A stretch of 64,000 nucleotides of DNA, from assembly GCA_036873755.1 (NCBI GenBank), contig JAVTVY010025298.1:40348-104347 (forward strand). Direction: 5' to 3'. The stretch comes from Hanleya hanleyi (taxonomy: Eukaryota > Mollusca > Polyplacophora > Lepidopleurida > Hanleyidae). Under the pieces are notes generated by a model. That model was not told the origin of the DNA and made no database searches. It saw only the letters and a list, made by a program, of their open reading frames with translations. This document shows positions 10,900 to 22,704 of this stretch, one piece after another (the first letter of the stretch is position 1; every line of letters starts with the position of its first letter). A program made the position numbers and the translations under genes.

Positions 10900-12425
10900 A
10901 TACACATGCCTCCATATTGTAGCATAGGAAGAAATCAAAATCGACTACCCAGAAATTTGCAAGAGTAAGTCGCGTCTCTGCACTGTGCACTTCATCTGAG
11001 ACAATATCGTGGAGCCCTCAATGTCACTCAACAACATTGAGTTGTGAAACTCAATGTGAAACAAAAAATAAAGTTTGTGTGGCCTTGGTATAGCTCTATC
11101 ACACTCTGAAACCATTCAAGAAGAGGATCACATGGATTAAAACTGTCTGGCTTGTATGGGCCTGCTCCCTAGAAGACTTTTTTTTTTTGTCAAATCAACA
11201 TGAAAACTGCCAGCTGGCAAATTTTGACCAAGATGCAGACGCCAGTTGAATGTCAGGAATTTGCAATATTATATCTGCATTAAAAAAATCATTGCTGCCG
11301 ATTAAAGTTAACCTACGGGCGAGGTCACAAAACTTAATATCCACTGTTTTTGCAGGGTAGTGTGACCCATAACCATCCAGTCAGTTTAGGGTATTCAATG
11401 TACAGTGCTAAAAAAATTTGCACCCGTTTCTGTGTTTAGCAATCAAGGTCACACGCATACAACGGAGCCGCTCTTTTGCGTTTTGGCATGAATATATAAT
11501 GTATATTTTAAAATCTTTCATCAGATCATTATTTTATTCTCAAGAGAACATGATACATGATATTTGATTATCATATTGGAATTTAGATATATCAATCAAT
11601 TCCAAGAGACAATCCTCTGTCTCCGCAATGCAGTTGTGGTCTGAACAGAAACTGTGTGATTGGTTGGTACTTGGAAACGGAGGTGTTGGTACCAGATCTG
11701 AATCGGTGATAATTCAGATGGGGAGCAGTTCATGTCTGCCCATCATTAAACGAAGGTTGTATAATGCAACAGCAAGTTCTGTCCATCCGTCTGTCCGTTA
11801 TCTTTTGTGAACTGTGTGGTATCGCCAAACGGAAAATCTTTGAAAATTGAAATTTGACTTCATACACCAGGGGTAACGCCTTTGAATACCAAAATTGAGG
11901 TGACGGTCAGATGGTCTTCAGTGTGATCTCAAAATCGGGAAATCATTAATAACCGCAATTTTTTTAATGGATACTGTAGGTCAAATGGTCAGAAGTCTGG
12001 GCCACTCAACCCCGAGATCAGGACATAGTACCTTGATTCGTGTTATACCTCCAATACCTTCAAGGCTGTGAAATGTGACCAAATTTCATAAATTGTTGGC
12101 AAACCTATTCATTTTGAGATGTGATCTTTCCAGTTCAAGATTTTTCGTGGTGTTCTTCAGATATACCTTGAAATCAAGAGGATGGAAACACCCTGTTGAG
12201 TTTGAGGTCCTGAATTCCCAAACAAGGCAATGCTGTTTTTAGGAAAGCTAATTATTACACTCCAAATTCACTCTGTTTGAAGCCAATTTTAACTCTTGTT
12301 TTAGATCTGGTTTCCACCAGATTGTTTGCCTGATAAACTTGAATCATGCATGAAGGTCCATTTCTCATATCTTGTGTGACACTGATTTTCCCATCTTGCG
12401 CATCACTGGATTCTGAAATTACATC
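10900..12425. other. No gene recognised
   Basis: Non-coding sequence with scattered short open stretches, none over 85 codons and none resembling a protein family. No clear repeat structure was seen. Confidence 0.5.
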
Positions 12426-12429
12426 AGTT

Positions 12430-12612
12430 GACCAATGTTTCCTGGTTGTTTTGCAGCAGATTTCCCCCCAAACTTGAGGAATAACAAGCGCAAGTGACAT
12501 CGTCAGGGGTTACGGCTCAGACTTGAAGGCAAGTCCGTCACCGTGAGGTTTTAGTTATGCGTCACGGTTGGGCCTAGGTACCCCCAGCAAAAAAATGCTG
12601 GCGACAGTTCAA
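12430..12612 (+). repeat. Structured element, copy 5 (full length, compensatory changes)
   Basis: Same layout as copies 3 and 4: TTCCTGGTTGTTTTGCAGCAG, then AAG|GCAAGTCCGTCAC (GC at 12,529). Hairpin 1 here is CCGTGA/TCACGG where copies 3 and 4 have CAGTGA/TCACTG: both strands changed and pairing is kept. Hairpin 2 CCAGCA/TGCTGG is unchanged with a longer A loop. This is the strongest evidence that the fold is under selection. Confidence 0.75.
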
Positions 12613-12710
12613 TTTTTTCATTTTTAATACGTGTGCATGCAGATCTCTTTTTTATTCAACGATATTGTAGTTCTGTTTTTAGCTCTAGGTCTACAATTTC
12701 CAGTTACATC

Positions 12711-13008
12711 TCCATTCCCAGGGGAAAGGAAATGTATGATAAGAGACCCAGTCAATTTCATGGCTCGGCCAAAACAGCATCTGCAGACTCCTTGTCACAC
12801 TGGTTCAAAAAAATTGATTTGTAGGATTCTTCAGATGTTGAGAGCATATCACTGTGAATTCACTGAGAAATCTAAGAAAAAACAGTCTATGCTTTTGTAC
12901 GACAATGGTGTTATGGTAGAAAGAGACTTTGTTAGAGGTGTTCATAAAGAGTTATTTGGGACTTTGAGGCGTTTTCGGTTCCCTTTGCTAAGTATATGGA
13001 CATGGTAG
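12711..13008 (+). other. Possible exon, unidentified
   Basis: After a pyrimidine-rich stretch ending CCATTCCCAG there are two plausible coding frames. One runs to TAG at 13,006-13,008 (about 98 codons, with basic segment EKSKKKQSMLLYDNG). The other ends earlier with FKKIDL and a stop near 12,822-12,824. Neither matches a family I recognise. It lies just after a structured element copy and far from any other exon, so this may be chance. Confidence 0.2.
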
Positions 13009-13835
13009 TTCACTTCATAGGGCACTTGTCAAAAAGCATCAACAAATTATCATAACAGATTGTTTGACATCGATTGATTTGTGATGTAATTTTTTATTAA
13101 ATATCTTTCATATTAGATTTTTGATAGTTTTTACCTCTCGGCCAAATCTTGACAACCTCCAGGTTTATACTGAACAAATTTATATATTTGGAATCCTTAA
13201 GAAATGTGCTTTCAAGAAAAATATACATTATCATAGCTATGAGGCATACTTTTAGCTGTATAAAAACAATTTCTAGAGGGTGTGTAAAAGTGTAGGCAGA
13301 AGGGCTCAGTACCCTTAAACCAAGTTTTTTTTTGTAGTTTCACAGAATCTTGTTAAATCGTGTGTTTAAATCAAAAGTACAGCTATCTTCTGTATAACCC
13401 TATATATTGTGAAATTTATTATCACCGGAGGTCATGTAAATACTGCAAACACTGGGGATGCTCTCCCATTCGTGCATAGGATCCGGGTCATAGCCAGGCT
13501 ATCTGAAGGGGTGGTTAGCTTCAGAAGGGTATTTCAGGGCTTCGCTTATCAGAAAAATGGGCACATAGGTGGGTCTGCTTCTGGTTGAAAAGGGCAGCGT
13601 TTGTATGTATACTAATGCCATTTAGATAGTGGGTAACTTTTACATCCAATTATTTTCAGTATGATGCTTTCTTGATAAAGTTCAAGTGTGTGCTGGATGG
13701 GCCAGTCCTGTGCAGAATGGCTGCCCGTAAATGGCATTACATGTACTGTATATATAATATGTGCCAATATTCAGTCTATCGGAGGGATAGAAAATGTACA
13801 CAATCTAGAATCCAATCTGCCTCTTTAGTGGAAGC

Positions 13836-13915
13836 TGAGGTAGCCGAGTGGTTTAGAGCACTCGCATTCACTGCTGGCGATTGTGCTGCACTCTGAGGAT
13901 GCGGGATCCAGCACA
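13836..13915 (+). mobile_element. tRNA-derived SINE head
   Basis: TAGCCGAGTGGTTTAGAGCA is an intact Pol III box A, and GATGCGGGATCCAGCAC about 40 bases on is a degraded box B. The anticodon arm does not fold cleanly and the downstream sequence is not a tRNA acceptor, so this is a SINE remnant rather than a tRNA gene. Confidence 0.6.
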
Positions 13916-14776
13916 AGTAGTTGCTTTACCGAGAAAGTGTCATCCTGAAAATTATTCGATATAAAAGCATTTGTATGAAACAATATATTTATCTACAGGC
14001 CTGAGGATATCCTGGACAGTAATGTCATCAGAAGATTCATGGTTGGGGCTAGATATCATGAAGATTGAACCTTTGTCTTATTTCAAGTTAATGCCGATCT
14101 GGCATATATAACCTCTTCTTGGATACTTGTGTGTTCTTGCTACCCCAATGTATTGTTGGACAGATGGGATCTGTTCTATGGATGGATGGCTGGCTGGTGT
14201 CAACTTTCAGTTTTCATGTTATCTCACTTTGTCTTTTGATGATGTAGGTTATACATATATGTTGATACTTTTGAAACAACCATCAGAATTTCTGAAACTT
14301 TGCAGGCATGTGTAATATCAAGTAATACTATTTTTTGTCAAAATTACCAACAGTTGGACTTTGCAGTTTTGTGATCAGTTTTCCTGTTAAAGCTTTGGAC
14401 TGTCCACAGCTTCTCGACCTCGCTCTATGATCTCTGAACATGGATGCCATGTATGACCTGATGATGGGGAAAGTCCTGTCAAAAAGCTCGTAATACAATC
14501 AACTTTGTACAAATGTCCCATTATTTCTTACCTGTTTGGTAAAACCACTCCACACGCGCATCTAATCTTACATCATGCCAGCTTCACTTATTCAATGCCT
14601 TGCCCAACCCCATACAGAACAGACAGCTTCTGTGTTGATGTTCAAGGTTTAGACATGCATGCTCAGACTTTCATCCACTTTCAGATTCGATTGTCCATCT
14701 GTCCATTTTGTTAAATTGAACCATTTTAATGATATCCTTTGATTTCGCCTAGCACTGATTGTGTGCTAAATGGATG

Positions 14777-16195
14777 GGTACGGCTTAAAGCATTGGACAA
14801 ACTGGTTCTCGTCAGATCACTGAAGTTAAGCAACGTTAAGCTCAGTCAATACTTGGATGGGTGACCAGGTGCTGTACTGGCTGGGCTGATCAGTGTCCAG
14901 GGTAATAGGAACTGAGAGCACTCTCGTGTTCTGGCATATGTAGGCACCATCGTGATATGACTGAAACAAGGTTGAAAACGACGTCAGGCCTTCAATTATG
15001 TCCTATATTTTTTTAGTTGTCCTATATTTTCTTATATTTCTGAAAAATGTCCTATATTTCCTATATTTTTGCCCGGGGTCTCTTTCAAATTACTAAATTA
15101 CTTCAGGGGTACAAAATTTATAATATACTCAATTTTCGAAAAGAGATCAACTCAATTTTTTTGCGCACCACTGGCACGCAATTTATCTCTATAAACTCAA
15201 TATTTCAGACTTTTTCATAGGTTAAAGACATGAAACTCAATATTTCAGACTTTGTAATAGTAAAAGATATGAAACTCAATATTTCAAACATTATATTCAA
15301 GTTTTTCATCGGTATTGTAATGATGCACACTAAAATACATGTAACTAAAGAATAGATACTGAAGCTGCTGTATTGTATGTAGTTTATTTCTCCATTCTTT
15401 GAAACCACCAGTGTGGTTTAATTATGCAACTCGTGTTGGACAGAGGAACTTACAACAAAAGGACATGCTTAGCCCCCCCCCCCCACTTTCCCAAAAAATT
15501 CTCACACACAGTCCAAAGAAATAGTGGAAGGGGAGGGGGGGGGGGGAATCTTGTTCAAATTCTTTGTTAACAAGACATTCCAAACTAAATTTCCATAAAG
15601 GTAGAACTCATTGGATAGGACACCAACAGTGGTCCAATCAACGAGTGCCTAAGAGAGATCGGTCAGCTTTCCCAAATGTCTGTAGCGATCGTGAACAACA
15701 ACACCAGGGTTAAACTTAATATTTTTAAGAATATCAGAAAAATGATAAAACTGAATTTTTCATAGGAAAACTCAATTTGAAAATTTGCCCAAAACTCCAT
15801 TTTTGAGAATTTTTAATTGGGATTACCACGATTAATAACCCCTGTACTTGGTTTTCATGAGTATATTTCCAGTGTTTGTTGACTTCGCTTGTCACACAGC
15901 CTTGCTCTGATTTCCCACCATGGCATCCTCAGACGATGCCGACTGTATGAAGTCTTTCATGATGAATATGGTGGGTTATCGGAGAAAGGCTTGTACCATA
16001 TTTCTTTGTTTCTTTCAGGTAGGTATCTGCTAATGTGCAACTAATGCCAAGTTGAAGATTGTCCTATATTTTCAGTAAAATGTCCTATATCTGTCCTGTA
16101 TTTTTAAGAAAAAAGTCCTATATTTTGTCCTATATTTCCACTGGAGACCAGTTGAAGGCCTGCGACGTTGAACCTTGCTTCTCACTCACTCACTC
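14777..16195 (+). mobile_element. 5S-rRNA-headed SINE, interrupted by a 1.18-kb insertion
   Basis: The head (about 14,777-14,880) carries 5S signatures CTGGTTCTCGTC, GATCACTGAAGTTAAGCAAC and CTTGGATGGGTGACC. The body runs to GAAAACGACGT at 14,984. The tail resumes at 16,163 with CGACGTTGAACC and ends CTCACTCACTCACTCG at 16,195. Resumption of the same element on both sides of the insertion gives the order of events. The tail is shared with the tRNA-headed SINE at 33.6 kb. Confidence 0.85.
14985..16162. mobile_element. Non-autonomous hAT-like DNA element, 1,178 bp
   Basis: Perfect 11-bp terminal inverted repeats CAGGCCTTCAA/TTGAAGGCCTG are flanked by the 6-bp direct repeat CGACGT (14,979-14,984 and 16,163-16,168). 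Inside both ends are direct-orientation repeats of GTCCTATATTT. No transposase frame is present. CAGG-type ends suggest hAT, but superfamily is inference because 8-bp duplications are usual. Confidence 0.75.
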
Positions 16196-16199
16196 GTGC

Positions 16200-18100
16200 T
16201 ATGATATATCTAATCCTTTATTTCTGATTTGTCATCTGACGGACACGCTTTCTTCTTCTTCATAATCAAAGCTTCTGTGATAAGGACGACTGGTCCTTCT
16301 AATAGGTGTTCTTGGGGTAAAAAGTCAACGAAGATATTGAAATGCAGAATGCCATTTCTTATGATGAAAATTGTACCACCAGCCAAAATACAGCTTTCAG
16401 TGGCGAGGGGAATTATTTGAGAGAACATTTGAAGCCAGTGTTTTCTTGTAGAATGAGCCCTGATCTAGCTTCCTATGTACACATAACTGTTTTATTAAAT
16501 GCCATTAGATATATTCCAGAACTGATAAATTATATGCTTGATTGGTTCTGGAATCTGTTTTATAAATAAAAGTCAGACCCTCAAATTTTACAAGACCATT
16601 GTTATTTTTGTCAATTTTTATTCCCATGCAGTAGTCAGGTTGGAGAACCAGTCTTTCATTTCCATTTATCCCATTATGTAGGCAACAGATTGCATAATCG
16701 ACTCAATTTTGACTGCTGACGCTGTCTGTGCAATATCAGTGCTGATTTTGAGACTACACTAGCAATTTTTCACATACATGTACCGAGCTGTATGCTACTG
16801 AACAGTACTGCACGGAAAGCCCCACCATACATGTAAGTACTGATCTGTAACTGAACAGTTCCTGTGTGGTAATCACAGCTCAGAATTGCACTGCACTGAA
16901 CTGAGCCGTACATGTCCATTAGCAACAGCCTGGTTCCAAGAGGTAAATGAGCAGTACTGCACAGTAAGTAACGAGTTGGTTACTGTTCAGTTACCCTGCA
17001 TTACTGTTCAGTACTGTCCCTTGTGATACTTCACAGTATCCTATCAGTACTGACCAGTTAGGGAGCTTCTTGAAATTAGGGCATACTTGAAACTGGCACA
17101 AGGCATTCCAAACCGTGTGGCATGGTACGCCGAGTTGGAACTCCTAGGAACTCCCTGCCATTCTTTTTTAAACTCACCAAAGAAAGGATGCCTTATGGCT
17201 TGCCAAACAATAGCACAGAGGGAATGGCACCATTCCAATTGGAACTCCTATCCATGCTGATCAGATCACTACACTGAGCAGTCCTATTTGGTTAACCGGC
17301 ATATGCCATTTCTATCAACTAATTTCAAGACGCTTCCTTATTGTGTGGATACTGGTCAGTACTGACTGGTACTGTTCAGGGACCCTTTCATGCGGTTACC
17401 ATTGAGTTACCACACAGTGCCAACAAATGTAAATTTGGTTGTGTACACAAGATAAGGATATTGTAAAAAAAAGGATATTGTACCATGTGCTCTTGTCAAA
17501 TGGTTGAACATTTAACTTGTTCATTCCTCTGTAAGATATTCTCCGGCCTGCAAGTGGCTCACAGTGAAAAAATATGAGAAATACAGACATTTTCTTAATA
17601 AAATATAGGAAACAAGAACCCAAGGGGCTTCAATATACGCCCGTATATGTGGAATTACATTGGTCCAAATTAAACCTTGATTCCAATTGGTAGCTAGCAA
17701 TCCAGAGAAAGGTCTACAATTTTGTGCTTCTGAGAATGTAATATATATCATCTAAAACTGAATGATAAACTAAAATGAGCTTAACTCTTGGTACTAGTTG
17801 ACCTTGGAGCAAGTGCCGAGAGCTCACATATCCCACACTGAATCGACAATAGTCAAACACAAGAAAATAGTAGTTTTCCTGCAAATGGATTTCTTTCAGA
17901 CGAGAGAATTTTTCATGAAGGAAGAAGAAAGTGATGAAATAAACCTTTGTTCTGGAGTTGATAAACAGGTATGAAGTTCATAAAGGACCTAGCTGTTTCA
18001 AACACGGGAGACAACTCCACAGGACACATGCCATATACATGTAGGGGAGAGAACTCTGAATATTCCAACCTAACACATTTAGTCAGCTAAACTTGATTCA
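16200..18100. other. No gene recognised
   Basis: Non-coding. Bases about 16,780-17,050 and 17,340-17,380 are enriched in variants of ACAGTACTG. Bases 17,090-17,250 have imperfect internal symmetry around TTGGAACTCCTAGGAACTCC. No coding similarity seen. Confidence 0.5.
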
Positions 18101-19875
18101 GTTTTGAGGGACTGTGACCTTGACCTTTGACAAATTGATGTATGGCTCCTCTTCACCATGCGAGTAAGATATTTGATACCATTCCATACCTTGAAACTAG
18201 AGATATCGCATTGACAACAAATGTTAATGGATGAATGGACAGAATGCAACATCGCATTACATGACCTCGTCTTCGACAGGCATATGAAAATGTGACTTAA
18301 TGATTTCCTGCTTTGGGGGTCACAGTGACTGACCTTGACCTAAATTTTGGTATTACACGACACATCCTTTTTTCCGTCGATGTATCAATGGACACAAAAA
18401 AATCACGATGTTTATGAATTTCATGATTTTGGGAGTCGGTCACCTTGACGTTTGGCCTTGACCTACATTTTGGTACATGACACATAATGTTGCCCTAATG
18501 AATCTACGGACACAAAACAAAGTAATTTTCAAAGATTTCTTGATTCTGGAGTCACAGTGACCTGGACTATTGACCTTGACCTAAATTTTGGTACATGAAA
18601 AACCATCCTCCCGTAATTTCTCAATGGACACAAAAAATCATGATTTTTTACAATTTCACGATTTTGGGGTCACAGTGACCTGTAGACTGGATGAGTCTCT
18701 ATTTCCTATGTACTATTTATATATACGTTTGATAAGTAAATAAATAAAATGAAAAAAAAATATTTTTGAAATAGAGACTGGACGATTTGATGGGTTTCGT
18801 CGTGTAAAGATTCCATCTGGAGGCGTGGCTAGTCTGGACGATTGACATGTTTTGTGTCCATTTCATTCCAACGCCATACTGTGACGTCTCGGCAGTAACG
18901 TCATTCCCATTGTTGAGGTCATGGTAGTAACGTCATTCTCATTGTTGACGTCACATGAACGCATTGCTTCCAGCGTGCGTATATGAACAGACCAATCAAA
19001 TCCTTTGAGTTGGGGGCGGGGTCAGAATACGGAGTTTTCATTGGTGACAAAAAAATGCACAGTATATTGTTCATTTTTTCTTGCAAAGTTAGCTCCCTTG
19101 TGACGTTCCGTCCAGTCCCTGTTTCAAGCATTTCTCAATAGGCAGTTACTTCCTTTTGTTTCCCCTTTAAAATACATCATGAAACAGGGGCTGGGTCCAT
19201 CTAAGTGACCTTGACCTTCATTTTGGTATGTGACACATGTCCCCCTAATTTATCTACTGACACAAAGAAATGTTATTTTTAATAATTTCCTGATTTTGGG
19301 GTCAGTGACCTTTGACCTTGACCTATATTTTGGTATGCAACACCTCATTTCCCCCTACTGAATCCACTCACAAAAAATTAGAAATTTTTAATGATTTCCT
19401 GAATTTTCGGTCCCACTGACCTTTGACCACTGACCTCGACCTACATTCGGTATGCAACACATCGTTACCCCTTAGGGCATCCACTCACCAATAATTAGAA
19501 CTGTAGATGGAAAACTATCAATGATTTCCTGATTTTAGGCAACAGTGACCTTTGACCTCTGACCTCGACCTCAATTTTGGTACGCGACACATCGTCTCCA
19601 CCTAGCGTATCCACTCACAAAAAATTGCAACTGTGGATAGAAAACGTTCACAGATATAGACCGGACACGAACACTTCAGTGATTTCCTGTTTTTTTAGGC
19701 CAGTGACCTTTGACCTTGATTTTGGTACGCAACACATCATCTCCCCGTAGCGTATCCACTCACCAAAAATTAGAACTGTAGATAGAAAACTGTCCCAGAT
19801 ATAGACCGGACACGAGGGACGGACACACGGACGGAAACCGCCATCACATAATACGTCCGCCCTTTGGCGGGCGTA
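18100..19875. repeat. Diverged repeat rich in TGACCTTTGACCTTGACC
   Basis: At least seven degenerate units of roughly 110-130 bp contain CAGTGACCTTTGACCT, GGTACACGACACAT-like text and TTTCCTGATTTTGGGGTCA. The unit ends in ACACACGGACGG and a palindrome near 19,848-19,880 (ATACGTCCGCC/GGCGGGCGTAT). It is interrupted by the MITE at 18,683-19,203. Non-coding. Confidence 0.8.
18683..19203 (+). mobile_element. MITE copy A (TA-flanked, about 520 bp)
   Basis: Starts TAGACTGGATGAGTCTCTAT and ends GGGGCTGGGTCCATCTA. The ends are imperfect inverted repeats (TAGACTGGAT versus TAGATGGACC) bounded by TA. The interior is a diverged reverse complement of the element at 20,607-21,174. No coding capacity. TA boundaries suggest a Tc1/mariner-mobilised element. 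Confidence 0.75.
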
Positions 19876-20130
19876 TAATAAAGTAGTGTAAGACAGGTCA
19901 CTACTACATTGTATGTTCCAAACTGTGTAGTTTTCTAGTGTTTAATCAAATTATCTCCACTGAATGCGATAATAGTGGTGGTGGTTGAGGACCCATCCTG
20001 CTGTTGGTTCAACAAAGAGAGATTTAAATGTTTTCATACTTGCTGAGGAATGCGAGGCAAAGATTTTTGCTGAAATGTATTTACTCATGCAAATTTGACT
20101 CATTTTAGAGCATTGGTGAAAGTTTTTATG

Positions 20131-21935
20131 AATACGCCCGTCAAATTTGACGGGACGTATTATGGTATGGCGTCTTCCGTCCGTTGACTTTTTCTCGTCA
20201 ACGCAACTCGTCCTAGAGTTTTCAGTGGATTCTTCTGAAATTTGGTACACCTGATCGGTACCATAAAAGATGTGCACAAACTTTTTTCGGCCCGATTCAA
20301 CGTTTTCTTGAGTTACTCCCCTTGATTTTGGTCTGAAATCCTTGTATTTGGCACCTACTATCTTCGTCAACGCGACTCGTCCCAGAGTTTTCAGTGGATT
20401 CTTCTGAAATTTGGTACACATGATCGGTACCATGTGTAGATGTGCCCGAACTTTTTTCGGCCCGATTTGACATTTTCTTGAGTTACTCCCCTTGACTTTG
20501 GTCTGAAATCCTTGTATTTGGCGCCTACTGTCTTCGTCAACGCAACTCTTCCCAGAGTTTTCAATGGATTCTTCTGAAATTTGATACACATGATCGGTAC
20601 CATGTGTAGACTGGATCCAGCCCCTGTTTCATAATGTATTTTAAACGGGAAACAAGAGGAAGTAACTCTGCCTATTAAGAAATGCTTGAAACAGGGACTG
20701 GACGGAACGTCACAAGGGAGCTAACTTTGAAAGAAAAAATGCACAATATACTGTGCATTATTTGTCACCAATGAAAACTCCGTATTCTGACCCCGCTCCC
20801 AACTCAAAGGATTTCATTGGTTCGTTCATATACGCACGCTGGAAGCAATGCGTTCATGTGACGTCAACAATGAGAATGACGTTACTACCGGTGACCAAAC
20901 AATGGGAATGACGTTACTGCCGAGACGTCACAGTATGGCGTTAGAATGAAATTTATACAAATGTTGCGACCGAAGGTAAAAACATGTCAATCGTCCAGAC
21001 TAACCACGCCTCCAGATGGAATCTTTACATGACGAAACCCATCAAATCGTCCAGTCTCTATTTTAAAAATATTTTTTTTTCCATTCTATCTATATATTTA
21101 TCAAACGTATATATTTATTAAAGATCATTTTATTATTATTAAATAGTACATATGAAATAGACTCATCCAGTCTATACCATGTGCAGATGTGCACAAACTT
21201 TTTTCGCCCCGATTCGACGTTTTCTTGAGTTAATCCCCTTGATTTTGGTCTGAAATCCTTGTATTTGAAACCTAGTCAACGCAACTCGTCCCAGAGTTTT
21301 CAATGGATTCTTCTGAAATTTGGTACACATGATCGGTACCATGTGTAAATGTGCACAAACTTTTTTCGGCCCGATTCGACATTTTCTTGAGTTACTCCCC
21401 TTGATTTTGGTCTGAAATCCTTGTATTTGGCACCTACTGTCTTCGTCAACGCAACTCGTCCCAGAGTTTTCAATGAATTCTTCTGAAATTTGGTACACAT
21501 GATCAGTATCATGTGTAGATAGATGTGCATAAACTTTTTTCGAACCAATTCAACGCTTTCTTGAGTTATTTGCCCTTGATTTTAGTCGGGAATACTTTTA
21601 TTTGGCACCTACAGTCCTCGTCAACGAAACTCGTCCTAATAGGGGTTTCATTGCATTCTTTTGAAATTAGGTACACGATTGGTGCCGAGTTGATTCAACA
21701 GTTTCTTGAGTTACTCTCCTTGATTTTGGTCTGAAATCTTTTATTTGCCACATACTGTCCTCGTGAATGCAACTCATCTCAGACTTCGATGGATTCTTTT
21801 GAAATTTGGTATGTATGGTCGGTACCATGTGTAGATGTGCACAAACTGTTTTTGAGCTGATTAGACGTTTTCTTCAGTTACTCCCCTTGATTTTAGTCTG
21901 AAATCCTTGTATTTGGCACCTACTGTCATTTCAGC
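20131..21935. repeat. Tandem array, about 170-180-bp unit, six to seven copies
   Basis: Units contain GTCAACGCAACTCGTCCCAG, TTCTGAAATTTGGTACACAT and ACTCCCCTTGATTTTGGTCT. The left edge is a palindrome ACGCCCGTCAAATTTGACGGGACGT. The repeat makes long minus-strand open stretches (up to 212 codons) that are repeat translation, not genes. A MITE copy sits inside. Confidence 0.85.
20607..21174 (-). mobile_element. MITE copy B (inverted relative to copy A, about 570 bp)
   Basis: Starts TAGACTGGATCCAGCCCCTG and ends ATAGACTCATCCAGTCTA, with TA at both ends. Aligns through its length with copy A in the opposite orientation, sharing for example TGACGTTACTGCCGAGACGT. It splits the 175-bp tandem array. 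Confidence 0.75.
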
Positions 21936-22144
21936 CCAATTCATCAGGCTGATGAGCTTACTTTTGCAGCTTATGCTAACAAAAATTTTGTTTTAAAGTT
22001 ACTGATACATACATAAGCGCATAACCGGGGGTGGTGGAATATGCACCCCCGCAGAGTAACTGGAGTTCTACTTTCTCTTACAAATACCGCTCCAGGCCCT
22101 TATGTTGTTTATCGACTATTTTTTTACGGGCGTATTTTGGGTTC

Positions 22145-22219
22145 AATTGAACTCTTGTTTTAGAGGTTTTGAGTAAAATATAGGAATGACACAAAATATA
22201 GGAGGCACTTGCAGGCCTG
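22145..22219 (-). mobile_element. End of a hAT-like element related to the one at 15-16 kb
   Basis: Read on the minus strand it begins CAGGCCTGCAAGTGCC and then has CCTATATTTTGTGTCATTCC and CTATATTTTACTC, matching the CAGGCCT end and CCTATATTT subterminal repeats of the 14,985-16,162 element. The other end was not found. Confidence 0.5.
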
Positions 22220-22511
22220 TATTCTGGATGCATTTTTGAACTCGTCTCGTCCGAACCGTCACGGAGAGAAAGCATCATCTCCGAGAACAGAAAATACCAG
22301 TAGATTTGTTTTAGGAGTATTTATGAGAACCACTTATATTTGATCGCATCAATACTACAATATGGTCTGACGTGAAATCAATTGAACATGTATAGCAAGG
22401 GCGTTTTGTATCACATAACTTCTCTCATGTGTGATAAACATAATTAAGGTATAATACAGATTTCCGCAATGCAGCCGAATTATAATAGGGTGATTAGATT
22501 ATACATCACCC

Positions 22512-22704
22512 CAGGCCTTGTTTTTCGTCACAATTCACGGGAATCCAAATAGATTCTCGCAACCCAGCTCTACGGGAATCCACGGGAATCCAATGCTATC
22601 ATTTCTATACGGATTGCTAAAATTTTACGGGAATCTGCTGGATTCCTGCAAATTATTTTCGGAGTGCTGACGGGAATCGGATTCCCGTGGAAAAACAAGC
22701 CCTG
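22512..22704. mobile_element. hAT-like MITE, 193 bp
   Basis: Terminal inverted repeats CAGGCCTTGTTTTTC/GAAAAACAAGCCCTG (one mismatch) are flanked by direct 5-bp repeats CACCC (22,507-22,511 and 22,705-22,709). The interior has several CACGGGAATCC motifs in both orientations. No coding capacity. Confidence 0.85.

Noticed and set aside
13836..13915. tRNA gene
   Set aside because: Box B is degraded and no acceptor stem or anticodon arm folds.
14777..14884. Functional 5S rRNA gene
   Set aside because: The 5S match is partial and diverged and is fused to a SINE body and tail.
19951..21548. Frames up to 212 codons with repeated SCVDEDSRRQIQGFQTK
   Set aside because: They are the 175-bp tandem repeat read on the minus strand, with no family resemblance.
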